Below are positions 47,462 through 58,727 of a DNA stretch of 64,000 bases, one piece after another. Every line of letters starts with the position of its first letter. Position 1 is the first letter of the stretch. The stretch lies in assembly GCA_001600615.1 (NCBI GenBank), contig BCKK01000010.1, positions 313,632-377,631 of the forward strand. The letters are read 5' to 3'. Source of the DNA: Dioszegia crocea. Lineage: Eukaryota > Basidiomycota > Tremellomycetes > Tremellales > Bulleribasidiaceae. The translations under genes and the position numbers were made by a program. The notes below the pieces were generated by a model. It was not told the origin of the DNA. It saw only the letters and a list, made by a program, of their open reading frames with translations, and made no database searches.

Positions 47462-49883
47462 ATGTCACAGACTCCACCCATGACTGACTCTCCAAGGAAT
47501 GGGAATGGCGGGAGAGATCGTACCCCAGAGCTCACTTCGTAAGTCCCCCTCTTGGACCCCTTGCTGAACTCTGTAGTAAACGTGAGAAACGCACTCGTGA
47601 AGCACCCGACGAAGATGATCGTGACAGATCCGAGCGTCGCAGAAGGCACCACGACGATGACCGCAGTAGTCGAAAGGGCGACAATGACGATGAACCTAAT
47701 GGTGACAGGGATAGAGAACGTCGATCGAGCAGGCGACACCGAGACGATTCTGCTTCTGCCGACCCGGACCGTAGCAGGCGAGCGCACCGACATCACCGCG
47801 ATAGGGAGGATGAGACGGATGAGGAGAGGGAAGAGAGGAGGAGGAGGCGTAAGGAACGGGATGGTGGAAGGGATGAGCGAAGGTCTACCCGGAATGGATC
47901 CAAGGAGCTTCTTCCGGATTTAGACGATGTTTCTACTGTTCGATCCAACGAGAGGCGCGGTGGTGATCGGAGGGACAGGAGTAGGGAGAGTCACCGATCT
48001 CATCGGTCTAGGAGCACGAGGGATCAAGAGCGGGAAGGCAGGCGTGAGATGACGAGGGAAGAGAGGGAGGCGGAGCGAGAGAAGAGGGACAGGGAAATGA
48101 GGGATGAGAGGCGTGAAGCTGCCAGAATCAGGGAAGAGAGGTACGGAGATGTGAGTTGCCAAATCCTCTGCAGTTTCGCAAGTGCACAGCTGACATTATA
48201 GCGAAACGGTCGAATGGATAACCGACCTCCTCGACCTCGCTCGCCATACTCTCCTCGTCCCCGACGTGGATCACCAGTCTACAACAATAACAACAACCGT
48301 GGTGGTCCCGATCCTGCTGCGCCACCTCCACCGCCGCGTGAGCCCCCACCCCCTCTGGATCCCGCTACTCAGGTCTGGAACTCTATCGATTCGGAAAACA
48401 GGTCCATCTTCATTTCTCAGATCGCAGCCAGGATGACTAGCAGTGATTTGGGTTTATTCTTTGAGGACTCGCTCGGTGAGGGCTCTGTCAAGGATGCTAG
48501 GGTTGTCACGGATCGACAGTCCCAGAGATCTAAGGGGTGAGTACAATTTTGTCCGCTGGGAGCCATCTGCTAATTGGCAGTATTGGTTATGTTGAATTGA
48601 CTGACTCGAGCTATGTCAACAAGGCTCTAGGGGTGAGTTGTAGTGACCCGGTCGAGCTGGGATTTAACTGACATACAGCTCTCCGGCTCAATCGTCATGG
48701 GTATCCCAATCATCGTCCAACTCACCGAAGCAGAGCGTAACCGCGAAGGCAAAACGATTGAGCAATTGGTTGCAGCCGCTACGTGAGCTCAATCCTGCAC
48801 CAGATCTAGAACCGAACTGATATACTATAGCAAAGAGATGGAAGCTCAAAAGCCCCGGTACCAGCGTGAAGGTCGACGTGAAAACCAGATCCAATTCCCG
48901 CATCTCTCGACCGGACTGCGCCTGCCGCCTGGATTCGATCCTGACCAGCATCCCGACGCGTCAATCCCTTACCACAGGTTATTCTTGACAAACGTCGCCT
49001 ACAGTCTTTCCGAGGACGATATACGTGCGGTATTTGAGCCGTATGGCCATGTTGACTTTGTTGACCAGCATGTCGATCATGTAAGTTCACCTGTCCTTCG
49101 GAGATCCGGAGTTCCTAAGCTGACAGCCACAGCACGGCAGTCCAAAAGGAACAGCTTATGTCCAATTCAGGGATCTTCGGGCTGCACAGGTTGCGCTGGA
49201 CGCTATGAATGGATTTGAGCTTGCGGGACGTGCTAGTGAGTTACTGCAATCCCTCCAGGTCTGGGGAGCCTTGGCTAACGTATCAGTCAAAGCAATGGCC
49301 ATCAATGAAAAGTCTGGTATTGAAGACGATATGGACGCTACGGGCCGTGGACCGAGAGGCTACGGCGGACCCAAGCTTGATGCTCGTGGGAGAATGTCGC
49401 TCATGCAAAAGCTGGCAAGGACGGAGGACTCGGCTGGTCCTACCGCTGCCGCCGCCCCGCGCCCTGCTTTGTGAGTTGATCGCGGTTTTCGATTTCGTCC
49501 AAGAGCGTACAGCTGACCCCGATAGCGTACCGCAGCAAAGGGCCGATCCGACCCCATTCGTAGTCGCCAGTAACATGTTTAACCCAGAAGAGTAAGCCTT
49601 GCTCCGGTATCTTTTGATCAAAACTAACGTCAATCCCAGGGAAACCGAACGTAACTGGGATCTTGACCTAGCAGAAGATGTCAAATCTGAGATCGAATCG
49701 AAATACGGTAAACTAAAAAATATAAAAGTCGACAAGATGTCAGCAGGCGAAGTTTATATGGAATTTAGCGATGGTGCTCGGTTTGCGGATATGGCGATTC
49801 AGGGTTTGAATGGAAGGTTTTTCGGGGGTAGGCAATTGAGGGCTGAGTTTATCAGTGAGGCGCTTTTTAGGGCGCATATGTAG
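47462..49883 (+). CDS. RBM39: RBM39/Rsd1-type splicing factor (RS domain, three RRMs)
   Basis: Nuclear SR-like splicing factor of the RBM39 (CAPER-alpha)/S. pombe Rsd1 family, which binds U2 snRNP components at the 3' splice site. Ten exons: 47462-47538, 47577-48150, 48202-48536, 48581-48632, 48679-48782, 48831-49080, 49133-49235, 49287-49470, 49526-49591, 49640-49883; 662 residues. The N-terminal 230 residues are Arg/Glu/Asp/Ser-rich (RS-like). RRM1 has RSIFISQIAARM and GIGYVELTDSS; RRM2 has RLFLTNVAYSLSEDDIRAVF and GTAYVQFRD; a linker leads to a UHM-like RRM3 (WDLDLAEDVKSEIESKYG ... GEVYMEFSD) at the C terminus. The order is family-specific. Introns are 38-55 nt. Confidence 0.94.
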
Positions 49884-50341
49884 GTTGTGCGCGGGCCTGG
49901 GTGGGGTTTACTAAACTAGTTTCCTGTTCGAGGAGGGGGTTACTATGGAAGGGGAGGCTGAGGGTTGAGTTGGGGGTTGTTAAGGCATGCATTATGGGTT
50001 TCATGCAGTCGTGTAGCTTGTACAGTGGGTGTTGGATATTAGTCCTTCTTCTGGGGCAACTTCTTTGACTTCTATCTTCACAGGCTGAAGGATGGCCATG
50101 GTGGCGGTGGTTGATGATGGCCAAAAGCGGTAAGTTTGATTGCTGCATTCCCGATGCGTTCAAACGTCATCGTTCCGTTTCACTTGTGGTCAGCTACAGT
50201 ACTTTCAACACATCAGATAGCTTCACTTCTCTCCCAGTCCCGGCTCAGCAAACAGTACAGATCAGAGATAATTGTCCACGGCCAAATCCTAGGCATCGAG
50301 CGATACCGCCTACTTCGAGCTACAGCGGTGATAATTCCGAC
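49884..50341. other. ARL8 upstream region
   Basis: These 458 bases lie between the RBM39-like stop and the ARL8 start, same strand. Nothing was recognised beyond presumed UTR and promoter. Confidence 0.4.
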
Positions 50342-51360
50342 ATGGCGGCGATATTTAGCGGACTGTTCAATTGGTTGCGGGGTCTGTTCTTCGCTAAGCA
50401 CCTCGAGGTGACAATAGTGGGATTACAGGTGAGATATTCTCTGCCTTCTGTCGTGGATTGCGGGTGGGAGTCAGAATAATAGGAGCTGATGAATTAGGCT
50501 AGTGGAAAGACATCGTCAGTTTAGCATTTCGTCTCACCTGCGATTATCACCCCAAAGCAGACCTGCTCCGAGCTACACTGCACTTGTACTGGACTTATCG
50601 GACCGGAAGCGTCTCTAGAGTGTCATCTACTGACGCAAGGCAGACTCGTCAATGTTCTAGGCTCAAATCAATGGTCTGAAGACGTGGTACCGACCGTTGC
50701 CTTCAATTTGCGGCAAGTCAGAAAGGGGAATGTGACTATGAAGGTGTGGGATGTAGCTGTGAGTTCTCGTGCTTCATCACTGTCCATCTCCGGTGTACAT
50801 TGATATAAACATTATGGCGAAGGACAGCAACAAAGGGTCCTGTGCTGATCTTCAGGGACAACCAAAATTTAGAGGCATGTGGGATAGATATTGTCGAGGG
50901 GCAGATGCGATAGTGTAAGCTGACACTGTTCAACTAAACGTACATACCGGCCTCAGCTAATATCGGGACAGATATGTCGTCGACGCAGCAGATGTAAGCT
51001 CTACTCCTATGCTCCACCATATCCAATCCAGATTATGCTCTCATAGAACTCAGCTGATCCTCAGACTAAAAACCTCTCCACATCAACATCAGAATTACAC
51101 GCCCTCCTCGCTCTACCCGCTCTATCTTCTGTCCCCCTTTTAGTCTTGGCCAACAAGAATGACCTCCCAGGCGCTGTTGGCGTCGATGATTTAATAAGAG
51201 AAATGCGATTGGGGGAGATTGCAGGCAGAGTCGTATCGGTATGTTTCCCATTCGCTTTTTACGTCGAACGACTGCTGATGCTCAGTGTTACTCGACGAGT
51301 AATAAGACGAAACATAATTTGGATATCGTCTTGGCTTGGTTGATGCAAAGGGCACATTAA
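50342..51360 (+). CDS. ARL8: ARL8 small GTPase
   Basis: Arf-like GTPase of the Arl8 family, which positions lysosomes and vacuoles on microtubules in animals. Seven exons: 50342-50428, 50498-50514 (17 nt), 50644-50758, 50856-50914, 50972-50993 (22 nt), 51065-51238, 51286-51360, giving 182 residues, the family length. Seen: N-terminal amphipathic helix ([17 protein letters not shown]) without the Arf Gly2, P-loop [34 protein letters not shown] and guanine-binding NKNDLPGA. The GGQ of most ARL8 proteins reads AGQ. Introns (47-129 nt) are longer than the window norm, and the P-loop is spread over three exons. Confidence 0.94.
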
Positions 51361-51614
51361 GGCATGAAGTACGATGGGATGACATTGAGTGTCGATCGGT
51401 GCCAGCGACACACCTATCAAGTAGAGAGAATACTATAATCAGGGACGAAACCAAGCTATGACCGCACGGCAGGTCTACATATCCGACTGTGTATGTTGTA
51501 CCAGTAGCCATTCCCCATGCCCTTCATGGAAGAAGTGTATACAAACCCTATGCAAAGACCATATGATACCAACAATGTTCTACCTCAAGATCCGGATATG
51601 ACGATCCTGCTCGT

Positions 51615-53474
51615 TTATCCCTTTTCGGCCTTCCCAATCCAATCCCATCCGTCTTTCCCTATCTGCCTCCTGTCCCCATATATTTCCCTCTGCCTCACCC
51701 AACCCTTCTCCTCCATCTTCTTCACCGTCCTCATCATCCGGAAGAACTCCCTCCCGCGATGCCTAAATCGGAAAACGACATCTCCCTCATCCTCTTCTCC
51801 TTCATCCACTTCCTCCATCTCCTCGGCCTCTACCTCCTGATCCTCCCGCACATCATCGTCACCCGGATACAACACCTCATACCGATTTCTAACCCTCCAC
51901 CACCCTTCCCATCCTTCTCTCGCCCATCGTTCCTTATTGCGATAGACCGCATAACGAGTGATATGCCGCCATCCTTCGCATCCTGGCGAAATACGCCATT
52001 GGGTCCGAAAGAGCGTGAGTAGGGATTGGATCTCGGCTCGTCTTCCGCCAGTAGGAGGCGGGGTTCCTGCGAATAGCAATTTGAAGGGGGTGCAGAGTGT
52101 GCTGAGGATGAGAAGATGCAGAGTTTGGCGGGTCGGTGTGAGGTGAGGACAGTGTAATAGTAGCTGAAAGAGAGGTGTGAGGAGCGATGAAGCGGCGAGC
52201 GGCAAGGAGGGGACGGGCGATGGGGTCGTAGTTGAGGGAGGGGCCGAGTGGGAGTATGTAGGATAAGCGAGTTCAAGATGGAGGAGCGAGATCGAATCCC
52301 GATCCTTGACCCCTGGAAGCATTTCAAGATTCCGGACAGCGTCGATAAATACCGGCCGGACACCACGAGGGGGATTGAGGAGGAGATAGTGAAAACGACA
52401 TAGAAACGTATGAGGATCGAGAGGTTTCGAGGGGGTATAGGACGTGGGTGAGGTAGGTGGCCACATCCCCTTTGCCCACATATTCGACTTATCCCTCAAT
52501 TCCCTCATTTCGGGCGATATAGGCTTTCGAGGTATCAAGATCTGGACAGGTCCAGACGGAGCTGATAATTCCCCATTCGTCAATTGAGGGGGATCATCAC
52601 CTGACCCGAAACCCTGTTCGCCTTGAATCACCTCCCCCATCATCCTTCCTCTGGTCATATTCAGATCCAGATCTGTTGGCCGTTTATCTGGATTCGGAGT
52701 GGAGATCCATGATACGGGTGCGATTCGCATTCGGCCTAGAAGGTCTCGTGTGGCTGCCTCCGTACGCCGATCGTCCACTCTTTGAGAGTATCGAATGAGG
52801 AGGTCGCCTGAGGCTCGCGTGAGGTTGGATGTTTGGAGTATGGGAAAGAGGGCGGAGGCGGGTGGAGGATTGGGTTGAAGGAAATGGGATGTGAAGGGTG
52901 TAGGGCTGATGAGTTCCGCAGCTCGGAGCTGGGACATGCGTTTGCGGTTCTTACGGAAGCCGAGTCGGGGTGGTGGTGAGTATAGAGGTTGTTGGGGGGA
53001 AGGGAGGGGCGATTGTGAGTGGGGAATGCCATTCTGGCCGTTAGTCGATGCCACTCGTGCAATCCTGAAGATGGAAGAACATACCTGATCTTCAATGCGT
53101 GATTCCCCGCGCGTAGTCGGCAGAACTGACTCAGCCGTGACCCCCTGAGCGCCGTCGCTCTGAGAACGTGCGACGCGCCCCTCCTGACTCATTGGCAATA
53201 GATATGGCGGCTCATCTCGCAATTGGCCATACCATCGACTTGGCCCTGCGACCGGCCCATCCACCACCTCCGCCTCGTCCCCCTCTGCTCGATCTCTGCT
53301 TCCTCTCCCCCGATCACTCGGCTCCCCCTCTATGATTTGCGGCGCAACAGCAGCAGCTGATGAACCCGACCTCGCCCCTCGGCCAACGGAACCTCTTGCT
53401 CTACACGGAACGCTATGCCGAAATACACGCGGGGCGAGAAAGTCGAGCAGGTACCCAGCAGACAAAAGCGGCAT
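51615..53474 (-). CDS. Large unknown protein, possibly mitochondrial
   Basis: A single uninterrupted frame of 619 residues. The N terminus (MPLLSAGYLLDFLAPRVFRH) is hydrophobic and basic, compatible with a mitochondrial presequence. A Gly/Arg/Asp-rich stretch follows. The body contains helical segments (LLHLELAYPTYS, LTPTRQTLHLLILSTLCTPF) and a charged C-terminal part with an acidic run and EFFRMMRTVKKMEE. The family is not recognised; helix-pair spacing is loosely PPR-like but no repeat register could be fixed. A 51-nt stop-free stretch with GTATGT..CAG ends (53035-53085) could be an intron. It is divergent to 6PGL with 276 bases between starts and converges on ARL8. Confidence 0.7.
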   Translation of the reverse strand: MPLLSAGYLLDFLAPRVFRHSVPCRARGSVGRGARSGSSAAAVAPQIIEGEPSDRGRGSRDRAEGDEAEVVDGPVAGPSRWYGQLRDEPPYLLPMSQEGRVARSQSDGAQGVTAESVLPTTRGESRIEDQVCSSIFRIARVASTNGQNGIPHSQSPLPSPQQPLYSPPPRLGFRKNRKRMSQLRAAELISPTPFTSHFLQPNPPPASALFPILQTSNLTRASGDLLIRYSQRVDDRRTEAATRDLLGRMRIAPVSWISTPNPDKRPTDLDLNMTRGRMMGEVIQGEQGFGSGDDPPQLTNGELSAPSGPVQILIPRKPISPEMRELRDKSNMWAKGMWPPTSPTSYTPSKPLDPHTFLCRFHYLLLNPPRGVRPVFIDAVRNLEMLPGVKDRDSISLLHLELAYPTYSHSAPPSTTTPSPVPSLPLAASSLLTPLFQLLLHCPHLTPTRQTLHLLILSTLCTPFKLLFAGTPPPTGGRRAEIQSLLTLFRTQWRISPGCEGWRHITRYAVYRNKERWAREGWEGWWRVRNRYEVLYPGDDDVREDQEVEAEEMEEVDEGEEDEGDVVFRFRHRGREFFRMMRTVKKMEEKGWVRQREIYGDRRQIGKDGWDWIGKAEKG

Positions 53475-53750
53475 GAGCGATGCCTGGCGCGTAAGAGAGA
53501 TGGAGATGAGTGAGCTATAGACAGCTCCTCATGATAGTGAGATGGGTGTGATGGTCTTGCTGGGCGAAATTCCAAGTCCAGCCTGGAATTTACTGCTCCC
53601 CCGGAACCTTCATGGGATTACGTGAGATGTCGGCCACGTGATGCTTACGCCATTGGCCCGTGCGTCATAGTTTCCTCTTTGGACATTTTGGGTCGACGAA
53701 GGTATATCTCTTTCATACATTTCACCCATCTACCCACCCAAACACACAAC

Positions 53751-54894
53751 ATGCCAGGCTCACCCGCTGCTCCCGTCGTCTACACCTTCCCAGCCGTTCC
53801 GGCCCTCCAAGAATCACTCGCAAACTTCATCGTCAAAGCACAGACGGACGCCATCAACAAGCGAGGCAGGTTCACCATTGCCCTTTCTGGCGGGTCACTA
53901 CCCAACAATCTCCAACCCCTTGCCGAACACAAAGATATCCAATGGGACAAATGGCACGTCTTCTTCTCTGACGAGCGGATCGTACCCCTCGACCACGAGG
54001 ATTCCAACTACGCAGCCTGCGCCAAGGCTTTCCTCGATAAGGTCCCTATCAAACGGGAGCAGATCCACACTATCGATACCTCCCTCTTCACAGATGCTAC
54101 CAAGGCGGACCCCACGGGCGAGCAGGCAGATAAGGATAAGGCGGAAGAAGAGGCGACGGAGATTGCGGACGAGTATGAGAAACAGCTCGTGGGGTGCTTT
54201 GCGGCTGGGAACTCGGCTAGGTATCCTACGTTTGACCTCATCCTGCTGGGTATGGGTCCGGATGGCCACACGTGCTCGCTCTTCCCTGGTCATGAGCTGT
54301 TGAGTGAGAGCTCGAGATGGGTGGCGGAGATTGAGGACAGCCCCAAGGCTCCTAAGAGGAGAATCACCCTGACGTAAGGTTGTCCACTGATTTTCTTTGC
54401 TTTGTGCTGATCACCAGCTACCCCGTTCTCAACCACGCTTTCCGAGTCGCATTTGTCGCTGCTGGAGAAGGAAAGCAGGAAATGCTCGCCAACATTCTCG
54501 ACAGACCAGAGGAGGGTCTACCATGTTCGCGTGTCCGGCCAGCTGCGTGAGTGACTTTTCTTGGACGAAAGTACCATCTGGGAGACTCCTGAATACGACG
54601 ACTGGCGGGTGGGATGGAAGAGGTTACCCCGCGTGTCAAATGCGAATGGAAAGTCCATAACCTCCCTGCCTTCCATGTCCCTCCCCACATACCAAATTTG
54701 AACCCCGCTGACTTTCCAGACCCGGTCTCGTCTTCTGGTTCGTCGACGAAGCAGCGGCAGGCAAGCTCAATTACCCCGCTACGGCCTACAAATGGATCGA
54801 AGACGCCGATATGCACGCGGCAGACGATGCGATTGCGGAGGAGAGGAAAAAGATGAAGGCTGAGGTGGACGCTGTGGTTAAGAGCCACCAATAG
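53751..54894 (+). CDS. 6-phosphogluconolactonase (SOL family)
   Basis: Hydrolyses 6-phosphogluconolactone in the oxidative pentose phosphate pathway; cytosolic. Three exons: 53751-54373, 54418-54546, 54720-54894, giving 308 residues. Seen: [50 protein letters not shown] and, after intron 2, [16 protein letters not shown] short acidic insertion ([20 protein letters not shown]) explains the extra length over bacterial Pgl. Intron 2 is 173 nt, the longest resolved in the window. The start at 53751 is chosen because upstream in-frame sequence reads like a leader. It supplies NADPH and, through ribose 5-phosphate, substrate for the PRPP synthetase at 16165. Confidence 0.95.
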
Positions 54895-55202
54895 ATGGGC
54901 GGAGTTGGCGGATGGAGAAAAAGTCAGAAGTAGATTGTGAATTGAGGTAGTATACATGGGATCTCATAGATGGGTCTTTCTCATACGGTCCTAGGCATTG
55001 ACACTGTTTCGCATACCCAGCTCATGCCCTAATGACAGCCGGAACCCTCACACCTCATGAATGACTCTCCCTTACTCTCCCCACTCTCCTTCACTTGTTA
55101 CCTCTCTCACTGTTGACGCCCTCGAAGCCTTAGCTCATCCGAACCTAGACCGTAAGCTAAATGAACCGATGGTAGGAGGTAAGATTTACAGACTTACGAT
55201 GC
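54895..55202. other. Convergent 3' region
   Basis: These 308 bases separate the ends of 6PGL and F-box-like copy A. They are C/T-rich on the plus strand near 55060-55130. Nothing was recognised. Confidence 0.4.
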
Positions 55203-56430
55203 TCAATGTAAGGTGAATACCATTTTCCTCATCCGCTCATCCGCCTCCCCCGCTGTACACATCGGGTTGTCCAGCGCCTCTAAGATCAGGTACATCCTCG
55301 CCGACCGCTTCATACTCTCCACGGCTTGCTCCACAATCTCCTCGTCTGTTAAGCCCACCTTCCACCGCGGCTCGTAACCGAAGAAATCGACAGATTGGGC
55401 ACGCCCGCTGGCTGCGATGATGCCGAAGGATTGCGTGGACTCGCTCAAGTCTCGCTTCGCCGGGCGCAGGTTCACGCGGCTCAGAACGATGGGGTCGATC
55501 TCCAGTCCCCAACCTCGACCCCAGACCGCCCAATCGTCCAGACCCGACGTCAACACCAGAACCAGCTTCTGGACAGTGTCCGGGATCCGCTCCAGGGGTG
55601 GTGTAGAACCGCGCTCCTCCGCCGCGCCATCATTCTCATCAATGAGAATCATGATCTGCTTGATACTGATGGGGAGTGTCTCAAGTAAGCGCGAGCCAGG
55701 ACGCGGCCAAACACCAACGAGAGATCGGACAGAGTCCCATTGACTCGAATGCCGAGCGCCGCCACTTCCGATAATGAGCCGCTGGGGTCGGAGGTGCGCG
55801 ACGATGCAGCCGCAAGGTCCACCAGGTCGTCGATCGGTGTAATCTGCGTGTCCGGGCCGGAAGCGGAGAGTGATGAGGTTGGGCATGTGGAGTAGGGCGT
55901 AGCGCGCGCAGTCGAAGTGGGAGTGGTTGTTGATGATGAGATGTTTGGTATGATTGTAGAGGTGGGCTGCGAGAGTGTTGGGGATGGGAGGGGGTCGGAT
56001 GAAGGGATTGTAAGATAGGGAGGGTTGAGAGTTTGACTTGCTTGTACGATCAGTGACTACCCTCTGATATTGCTTCCTGATTGAGAGCTGCCGTCACTCA
56101 CGTAGGAAGGGCGAGGGCTAAGAACTTGCTAGACAGCTCACGGACAGGACAAGTCGGATCGTCCGTACCGCCCGTAGCCAGATGATCAATCCGAATGATG
56201 ACCGACTCGTAGAGCCGAGGGATGGCGTGATCATGGAACTCTTTGCAGACCCTGAGGCATTGCACGAGCTCGGGCTGGGCGAGATGTTGGATGATGAGGC
56301 CGTAGAGGTCTGAAGGGATCTCTGGGGTGGGCCGCGAGGGGATGGGAGTACTAGGCGCCTTGAGGATATGGGCGCGATACCAGGTCGATATCTTTAGCAG
56401 AAGCGCTGAGATTGCTTCGTATACGGTCAT
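55203..56430 (-). CDS. F-box-like family protein, tandem copy A
   Basis: Two exons, 56430-56102 and 56040-55203, giving 388 residues. After about 40 residues comes a short F-box-like segment, IPSDLYGLIIQHLAQPELV with following CLRVCKEFHDHAIPRLYESV. Exon 2 holds the family core: HTKHLIINNHSHFD, MPNLITLRFRPG, LRPQRLIIGSGGARH, VWPRPGSRLLETLPISIKQI, IPDTVQKLVLVL and the C-terminal EALDNPMC..MVFTLH. Leucine-rich motifs at regular positions could form degenerate LRRs. F-box proteins usually present substrates to SCF ubiquitin ligase; that role is inference. The intron has the same phase (2) and relative place as in copies B, C and D. Confidence 0.8.
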
Positions 56431-56580
56431 TGGATGATGTGGGTGCACTAGTCGATAATTCGGTGGGAAGTTGGGTGGGATATGTATGTAAACTGGATGT
56501 TAGGTGATGGCTCTGAGGAGAAGCTTGAAGGGCGTCAGAAGCATGGCTGATGCTCGGACGCGAGGTCGAGGTGAGGCCTC

Positions 56581-56607
56581 AACACACACGCACACACACA
56601 CACACCT
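56581..56607. repeat. CA dinucleotide microsatellite
   Basis: About 13 CA units with one interruption (cg) lie in the upstream region of copy A. Confidence 0.9.
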
Positions 56608-57383
56608 CTTTCGCGTTTCGAAGGGACGCTCTTTGTCCTCGAGCTTTCCTTGCAGCTGTGTGGCCAGGACGCTTCGGTCTGAGGGGCCACGAAATGAATC
56701 CCGCTTCCCAAAGGGTCCGGACAGACAGGCCGATCAATAGATTATCCACCTGTATCAGAGTCCATCCCGGCGTGGATCCGGGGCTGCAAGTACAGCATGA
56801 GCTTCACCGCCTCAGAGGGAAGGTGCCCGAGGAGAAAGGCAAAATGCCAAAAAGCGATCCAGCTTTTTCGGCCTTGTGCTTACTGCTGAGCTATGCCAGC
56901 TCGAAAACTCGATGATCGACGATGATCCTGTCGACTTGCATCTACTCGTAGCCTGGACCGTCCAGGCCTCGCATCGGCAGGCGTGGACGAACCTGCACCG
57001 CCTTTACTGAATCGCTGGAATGAGCATAGAGTACTGGCGCATACAGTTCAGCCCATTACATGATTTCCCGCTCTGGGTTGTGTCGTGCCGTGCCGGCCGA
57101 GCACCTTCCCGCTAGCGCTATTGTCGGTGGAGCCAGGTCAGAATTACCCGAACAGGCGATATTGTTGATGTTTCATGCGTGAGGTATGCGGCTCTACCCG
57201 GCTCCGGATCCGCCGGTGATGTCACATCCGCCCTCTAGCGTCTGTCGGGAGAGGCTAACGAGTTTACGAGAGTACAGCCTTCCAGCATGCGGACATCGAT
57301 ATCGCATGCAGTGCACATCCACACTGGTTCTGACTATGACCCTTGCTCCGTCCAAGCCCTTCCTACACAACATCCCTTGCGAC

Positions 57384-57390
57384 TATATAA
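57384..57390 (+). promoter_or_regulatory. TATA box of the four-TM gene
   Basis: TATATAA lies only 19 bases before the ATG at 57409. This implies a very short leader or that translation starts at a later Met. Confidence 0.5.
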
Positions 57391-57408
57391 CCTGACCAAA
57401 CTCACACC

Positions 57409-58409
57409 ATGCCTCGACCCAACCCACCGCACGATCCCGTCGTCTTCCCCCCTTCACCCAGCGCAGAGAATTACACTCCATTCCCACCTTCTTCTTCTCA
57501 AAGACCAACACCCAGCATCACTCCAACCCCTATCAAGAAGGATATCCTCCTGAACTTCTCATCTCGTATCCCACCTCGATCCTGTTCACCCGCTCCGACG
57601 TACACTACCGAGGCGCCCAGAGTAGCTATCCCTGACGTCCACACCTCATCTTCACCCATCTCATCCTCCAACTACGACCACCCACCTGAAATGAGCCAAA
57701 TCAACCATCCTGGACCTGGAATGAGCCGAACTTCCCTCTCCTCCGTTGCGCCGTCCATCACTGCCGAGAGGGTAGCCAAAGACTATCGGATGGATGAGCG
57801 AGGTAATACAGCTTCGGGACGGATGAGGTATTGCATGATGGTGAGTAGTTTTCATACACTCCAAACTGACAGAGTCAGGGCCTCCACTTCCTCCTCCTCG
57901 CCGTATCTTTCGTCCTCATGGGCATCTTCCGCTTCGACTACCTATACTTCGCCCTCCACTGCGTCATCCTCATCACTTTTGTCATCTATATCCCAGCCGC
58001 ATTCATTATCGCTCGCAAAGGCCGGAAGACCCGATTTGATCAGGCGGGTGGTGAAGTAGCGTATCTGGTGGTGCAGCAAGCCTTGACACTCAGTGAGTAT
58101 CATCCTATTCGGGCCTGGTGATATAAGCTGACAAACCTAGCGATGGGCATCGTCGGCATAGTATACCTCCGCGACTACCCTTGCAACATCCCTCGACGGA
58201 CCTTGACCAGCGACGGCTTCTCTTGGATCTACCCTTCTTCCAAACCCTGCACCTGGAACATCGTCGTGCTCACTCTAAACTTTGTGCATTTCTTGGTCTT
58301 GGTCGGATGGATGGTCTGGGTCATCATGGTGGTGTACAAAACCAGTCCAGGAAACCCAACAAAGCCGTTCAAAATTGGGACGGGGCGGTTGATGAGGGGT
58401 CAGGCGTGA
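57409..58409 (+). CDS. Four-transmembrane protein of unknown function
   Basis: Three exons, 57409-57840, 57879-58092 and 58141-58409, giving 304 residues; introns 38 and 48 nt. The first 140 residues are Pro/Ser/Thr-rich and likely cytosolic. Four hydrophobic segments follow: FLLLAVSFVLMGIF, FALHCVILITFVIYIPAAFI, LVVQQALTLTMGIVGIVYL and LNFVHFLVLVGWMVWVIMVV, separated by short loops; the loop between TM3 and TM4 has two Cys (YPCNIP and KPCTWN) that could pair. The tail is short. No family recognised. It sits on the plus strand inside an otherwise minus-strand F-box-like array. Confidence 0.78.
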
Positions 58410-58508
58410 AGAAGGCAAGATCTGGAAAGCCAGTGAATTATCATGTAAATCATCTATGAGCACAAATGTACCTGTACCACTATCCCCCAACCCTATACTC
58501 AAGCTTTG

Positions 58509-58727
58509 CTAGCTCTGCTTCGCTGAGGTAAAGATTAAGCGGTCCGATCGCTCCTCCGCAGCCTCCTGACTGAGGCCCAATCTCTCCACCAGCTTCTGCC
58601 TCATTATCTACCTGATCTGGCTCTTGCCCCTCTCCAAACTCTCATCATCCCCCATATCCACAATTGTCTCCAGACCGACAATTTGGACCTCCTTCGCCTT
58701 GCACACAGCTGCCACTGCTGCAAGTAT
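58509..58727 (-). pseudogene. Untranslated C-terminal remnant of F-box-like copy B
   Basis: Immediately after the TGA that ends copy B, the same frame continues with family sequence: KEVQIVGLETIVDMGDDESL, then a TAG at the place where copies D and E have Val/Asp after EIR, then more family sequence ending DRLIFTSAKQS and a final TAG at 58509. Copies D and E read IRFVGLEC or IEIVGLET, then ERGxxEIR, then VDGLIF. So two in-frame nonsense codons interrupt a once complete C terminus. A 60-nt intron starting GTGATA in copy B could remove the TGA but not the internal TAG. Confidence 0.75.

Larger units (their letters stand above)
56431..57408. other. Divergent intergenic region
   Basis: This 978-base gap lies between copy A (minus) and the four-TM gene (plus). 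It contains a CA microsatellite at 56581-56607 and a TATA box at 57384-57390. Two short frames over the microsatellite are not credible genes. Confidence 0.5.

Noticed and set aside
56504..56915. Two frames over the CA microsatellite
   Set aside because: Their Thr/His runs come only from the CA repeat; no other support.
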